From: Syngnathus acus
Lineage: Eukaryota > Chordata > Actinopteri > Syngnathiformes > Syngnathidae
NCBI RefSeq assembly: GCF_901709675.1
Contig: NC_051090.1
Location: 264,342-328,341, forward strand
Direction: 5' to 3'
DNA: 64,000 bases
This document shows, in pieces, positions 59,241-64,000 of the stretch (its first letter is position 1; every line of letters starts with the position of its first letter). Both the position numbers and the translations under genes were made by a program. The notes under the pieces were generated by a model that saw only the letters and a program-made list of their open reading frames with translations, had not been told where the DNA came from and searched no databases.

Positions 59241-60807
59241 GAGGAGAAGGAGAGGAGAGAGAGAGAGAGGAGAGAGGAGAGGTGGGGAGGGAGGGGAGGG
59301 GAGGGGAGGGAGGGGAGGGGGCGAGCACACAGAGAAATGATGACAAAATGTATCTGACCGGGGGACGAGTCGTCTCCGTGGGGAATGGACAGTCGAAGCC
59401 CCGAATAATGTTGGAGAAGTCATTAATCATGATATTACAAATGTAAATGAAGAGATTTCCAGGAATAAAGCGTTGATGCGTTCAAATTAACGGTGAGATG
59501 AATGAACATCAATTTGAATTTCTAATAACAACTGGATGACATCGACTCAAGTAATATTTTCTCTTTGCAACTCTCTCATGCGACAATCTCCTCTCCCCCG
59601 CCTCCCGCAAAAAAAGATTCGACTATGTTCCTCCTTCCTGGATGGCGCTCATCTGACCTCGGTGCGTGAACTTGGACTTCACATTTCCCCACGGATGAGT
59701 GGCACGAGCTGGAGGAATACCGGTTTGGACTCGGCAGCATCGTTTTGGGTTTCGGACTTCATATCGTCTCGTGTATCGTTCAAAAATGGCACCGATTCAC
59801 GCACGAGTGGTGGTGGTGTCAATCTGAAGGCCCAAACCATGTGCTCCGCTCCAATGAGCACGGACGGCGCTGGCCTAGCTGTGACGGTGGGTGGAGCACG
59901 CGCTCAGCGTGCCGGCCCCATCATCCCAATAGTGGCAATATTGGTGCTCCACTCAGGTTGGAGTGCAGAGAGCTCCGGAGGTGTATTCTTACAAAAGTTG
60001 GGCCATCCAAAGTGAATTAGGACATTTATTTGTAGCAAAATAGCGGCCGTGCAGGGATAAATAGCATCATATGTTTTTTAATATATAATATATATATATA
60101 TATTAGATAATAATAGATAGATAGATAGACAGATATAGATCCATTTGTGAAATCAATTCTTTGCATCAGTGATAGACAGTGTCATAAAGCTCTGGTCCAA
60201 ACACAAAGCCAGAATCAAAAAAGAGTCCAGGTGTGTTAAGCAATTTATTTAAAGGAGATCAATATAAAGTAGCTCCAAGCCTTTTAGCTTTCAAAACTCA
60301 TGCAGCTTCTCTGTGAGTCTCTAGGCTTTAGGAGGTGCTGGGTGGCGGATAGCAAGCAAGCAAGCAAGCAGACAAAGTCCATATGGTGCTACATTTCCAA
60401 AGCATCTTGTTGTTTTGAGAACGGCCCCGCCCCAACCCATTCACAAAGTACAAAACACTTGATCTTTCAGACACACAGCGCTCCCAGCACAAAACAACTC
60501 ATTTAAAAAAAAAAACATTGTCTTCCACCATCTTTACTAGAAGTAGTAATGCTGTCATTTGCACTGTATATAGAAGATGCCCTGAGAAGTCCCCTTGTAA
60601 ACAAATAACATCCGTGACCAGTGAAATCATCGTCACCTTTGAAAGGAACCGTTGGATGACAGACATCACATCACCATGGCTTGCTTCTTCCTCCACCATT
60701 TTTCTGTGGCTTGATATGTCATTGCATTGCACGGGAGGGAGGGAGGGAGTACGTGCTCAAATCAGAGTTTCATCTAGGGACAGCCGAATCAAAGTAAGTG
60801 TTTTGTA

Positions 60808-60903
60808 CCGGGGCCAGGGCCAGGGCCAGGGCCAGGGCCAGGGCCAGGGCCAGGGCCAGGGCCAGGGCCAGGGCCAGGGCCAGGGCCAGGGCCAGAGCCA
60901 GGG

Positions 60904-60934
<31 letters not shown>

Positions 60935-60990
60935 CAGGACCAGAGCCAGGACCAGAGCCAGGACCAGAGCCAGGACTAGAGCCAGGACCA
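60808..60990. repeat. (GGCCAG)n hexanucleotide array
   Basis: About 180 bp. Pure GGGCCA units at the left pass into AGAGCC and AGGACC variants at the right. GC-rich and open in several frames on both strands, but not a gene. Confidence 0.95.
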
Positions 60991-61130
60991 GGGCGGCTCA
61001 TTTACGTCTCAGGCGCTTTTGATGCATTCCGCGGCGGAAAGGCAGAAATGACTTCATTCATTTGGTTCTTCTGAAGTCTTAAATCATTGCATTTTAGCCA
61101 TGGGATATTACTCATAAGCTAAGACTCATT

Positions 61131-61228
61131 GAAAGAAAGAAAGAAAGAAAGAAGAAAGAAAGAAAGAAAAAAGAAAGAAAGAAAGAAGAAGAAAGAAAGA
61201 AAGAAAGAAAGAAAGAAGAAAAGAAAGA

Positions 61229-61265
<37 letters not shown>

Positions 61266-61281
61266 AAAAAGAAAGAAAAAA
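61131..61281. repeat. (GAAA)n polypurine array
   Basis: About 150 bp of AAAG units with GAAGAA breaks. Confidence 0.95.
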
Positions 61282-62317
61282 GTGAAGCACATTGCCTATT
61301 CCTAGACCTCCAAATGGACTTTTAAGGACAAGCCCCATTCCGGGAAGAAACAACAGTTGTGGTGGTGTTTGTGAACGTGCATCACGTAGTGAATGGAGAG
61401 GAGAGATGAAATGACAAACTGCTTATGTTACATGGACAACAATAGAAGACATACTTTTTTCATCTATAGGACCATTTCAAAGCCTCCAAATATTATAGTC
61501 CAAGAAAGGAAAGATATTCATTCCCAGAAGATTATGGTTCTGTCAACTGTTGACTGGAGCCATTCCATGCCATCATTAAAAAGCTCATCAGAGACTGCAG
61601 GTTACTTTATTGACTTAGTCAAGTTCATATTTGCATACTGATGTCCATATAAAATGAGCCAATGAAAGAGAAGAAGGGATTGAGACTCAAGTATGCCACT
61701 GCACTCCACTCAAAGGTCACTATTCTACTTTTAACTTTCCTTTGGATTTTGACGTGTTTCTGCTTGTCACAGATGTTAATCGTATATAATATATATATAT
61801 ATATTTTTTTTTTCAAAATAAATAATAGTTGCTACATTTCTAAGCAGTAAGGGTACAGTACTATACGTATGTTGTCTATCTCGGTCCTTTAGTCCAACAT
61901 GCCAGGGCACAGCACATTATTTATTTCAACTTGAGGCAGTCTGGCAGGGAAGTGGTAGGATAAGAGAGAAAGGTAGAAAAGTCAGAGAAACAATCGCAGC
62001 TATTCAATATAAAGTGGAATGGAAAATGGGAAAGAAAGAGAGAGAGACAGAGAGAGAGAGAGAGAAGAGAGAGAGAGATTTTGTCCCATAAACATGAAAG
62101 CTACAGCGTGCAAAAGTCTGCTTCTGGTGACAATATTAGCATTACAAACCCATATGTGAACGCATTACCCTTGGTATATATGTATGAAAACAACAAACAA
62201 CAACAACACAGCAAGAAGAAGCGTTAATGAACCAATCAATCAGATAATGGTACATATTCAATGGATTTGAAGCACGTCCTCAAGGTTAAGGAACTCGGTC
62301 GGCTGTAGGGAAGGAAG

Positions 62318-62577
<260 letters not shown>

Positions 62578-62731
62578 GAAAAGATACAAGTGCCTCGCTT
62601 CGCTTCGCCTCGCTTCGCCTCGCCTCGCCCCCTCGGGACTTCCCCCCGATAGCCAGCGTTAAGTATGTGTGTCCACAGAGTATATTAGATGTGGGGAAGC
62701 TGTGTTGTGCTGCCAAAGTTGCGGCATTGAC

Positions 62732-63865
62732 TTAGAGCCGCTCCTTGGTGGCCACCCAAATGTAAGGACCCGATTGCTCCTCAATGACCTGCTTCACCTG
62801 GGAATACACTTCCTCCAGAGTTGAGCCATGCACAAAAGCTGCAGAAAGGGCAAAAAGAACAGCATTAACACATCATGATTCATACCAAAGGAAAGGAAAG
62901 CTTATTGCTACTGTTAGCCCGTTTGTTGTATTGAAAATAATAAGAATACATTCGCTGTGTACAAGCGTTTGAGGGTGCCTCACCGCTGAAATATTCGGTG
63001 AACTCCTGTTCCAGTCTGACAGCTCTGTCATAGGACTTCCTTGCCTGCTCCTCAGTAAAACGCTTATTCATCTCTCTGGAGAGAAACACACACACACACA
63101 CGTGTCCCAGTATCATTGTAACGTGCGCTCATACTTTTTAGTATTATAAGTCTTGATGGCACGTTCGCTCGCTCGCGGTGAACATTTTTTGTTAGCGGAG
63201 CGACCTAATGGAAATCAACAGACTCAATACAAAGCAAGACTGTGTTTTTGACTTACAGGATGTTGTCCACACTGCGTGGCCTAATGAAGATGGCGATGGG
63301 ATAGAGGCCTGCCAGCTGCAGACGCTTGATAGCGTTCCCGGATACATCCAGTATACAATGTTTACCCTGAGAGGAGAGAGAGAGGAGAGGAGAGGGAGGA
63401 CACCAGCGTTTGGACACCACACTACCTTCCATTTGCTTCGTTCTTCTTCTTACCTTGTCAGCAACTTCTCTCACCGACTGTATACTGTTCCATACAGGTG
63501 GTTGTTATACTGTCCCGCCCGCTCGTAAACTTGTGCTCCTGGATCTCTTGTTCCATGAGCTCTCTGGAGGGCATAAAGTGATAATCTCGGCCATTCACTT
63601 CATAGTCCCGCCGAGGCCGAGTCGTGTCTGAGGAGCACACCCAAAGTGCCAGTGTTACAATCTTTTCTTCAAGACCCGCCCACAAATCAAAGGCCACATT
63701 CTAGTGCATCACATCAACTCGGTGCATATATTTGAACCGTATTGAAATAGTTGCGATACTCACGTGGGACACAGGAGCCAAACTTGTCGGGAAAGTCCGA
63801 AATAAGATCATCATTGACTCGATCCTTCATCGGTCCAAGAATGATAACAGGTCTGGTGTAATTGA
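62732..63865 (-). CDS. dlg1: DLG1 (SAP97) C-terminal guanylate-kinase-like domain, partial gene
   Basis: Last five exons on the minus strand: 63865-63764, 63627-63454, 63366-63257, 63075-62984, 62838-62732. The protein reads [79 protein letters not shown], and finally [10 protein letters not shown]. This is the membrane-associated guanylate kinase domain that ends DLG1-4. The [14 protein letters not shown] wording and linkage to meltf and ncbp2 point to DLG1. The domain binds phosphopeptides and has no kinase activity. The gene scaffolds receptors and polarity complexes at junctions and synapses. The exon at 63627-63454 carries at least one indel (near HLYGT). The SH3 and PDZ exons lie beyond the right edge of the window. 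Confidence 0.92.
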
Positions 63866-64000
63866 CTGATGGATAGAAATGGACGGACTTAGGCAAAGGC
63901 TTATCCCTTATATATTACTATATAAGCCATTGTGTTGCGGGTCTGTCTCTATTTGTCAATGATGTTTTTCTCCGCCACAATCAAGTCATTTGAATGAATC

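Noticed and set aside
60518-61022. GQGQ/ARAR/PGPG repeat proteins
   Set aside because: Frames of the GGCCAG hexamer, open on both strands in several phases.

Overview
This is nuclear DNA of a ray-finned fish (teleost, probably percomorph). Genes are split into many short exons with GT-AG introns, microsatellites are very dense, there is a tRNA-type SINE and several LINE 3' tails, and every recognisable protein is a vertebrate family. There are no bacterial features. Protein and species assignments come from recognising sequence by eye; no database search was run.

Layout. (1) 0.7-16.3 kb: a tRNA-Met gene, a complete 11-exon glypican-5-like gene (1430-10701, +), then the signal-peptide exon of a second glypican, by position gpc6 (14262-14457, +). 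(2) 16301-16500: a 200-N gap. (3) 16.5-27.4 kb: a giant palindrome with arms of about 5.3 and 5.4 kb around an (AT)n centre near 21.9 kb. Each arm carries the same fam102b exons, the first exon of slc25a24 and the same SINE. The right arm runs on into the rest of slc25a24 (to 31559, +). The left arm stops exactly at the N gap, so this is most likely a fold-back assembly artefact. (4) 32.5-47.5 kb: tmem69 (-), two L6-family tetraspan genes (tm4sf4-like on -, tm4sf1/18-like on +) and a 22-exon ceruloplasmin gene (+). (5) 48.1-51.6 kb: ncbp2 (-, with a U12-type intron), an intronless fkbp2-like gene (-) and the small gene ncbp2as2 (+). (6) 53.5-57.8 kb: a 16-exon melanotransferrin gene (-). (7) 57.8-62.7 kb: repeat-rich spacer. 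(8) 62.7-64 kb: the guanylate-kinase end of dlg1 (-), with a long CAG tract just downstream of its stop.

The gene order agrees with known vertebrate linkage: GPC5-GPC6; FAM102B-SLC25A24; CP-TM4SF; NCBP2-NCBP2AS2-MELTF-DLG1. Themes are heparan-sulphate proteoglycans, metal handling (ceruloplasmin, melanotransferrin), a calcium-regulated mitochondrial ATP-Mg/Pi carrier and RNA cap binding.

Quality caveat: at least a dozen highly conserved exons carry one single-base insertion or deletion, often in a homopolymer, with clean coding on both sides. I read these as long-read consensus errors, not pseudogenes. The most interesting biological leads are the changed copper ligands of ceruloplasmin, the reversed pattern of iron ligands in melanotransferrin, the U12 intron of ncbp2, the intronless fkbp2 lying between ncbp2 and ncbp2as2, and the CAG tract beside dlg1. 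I found no convincing undescribed multi-gene system.
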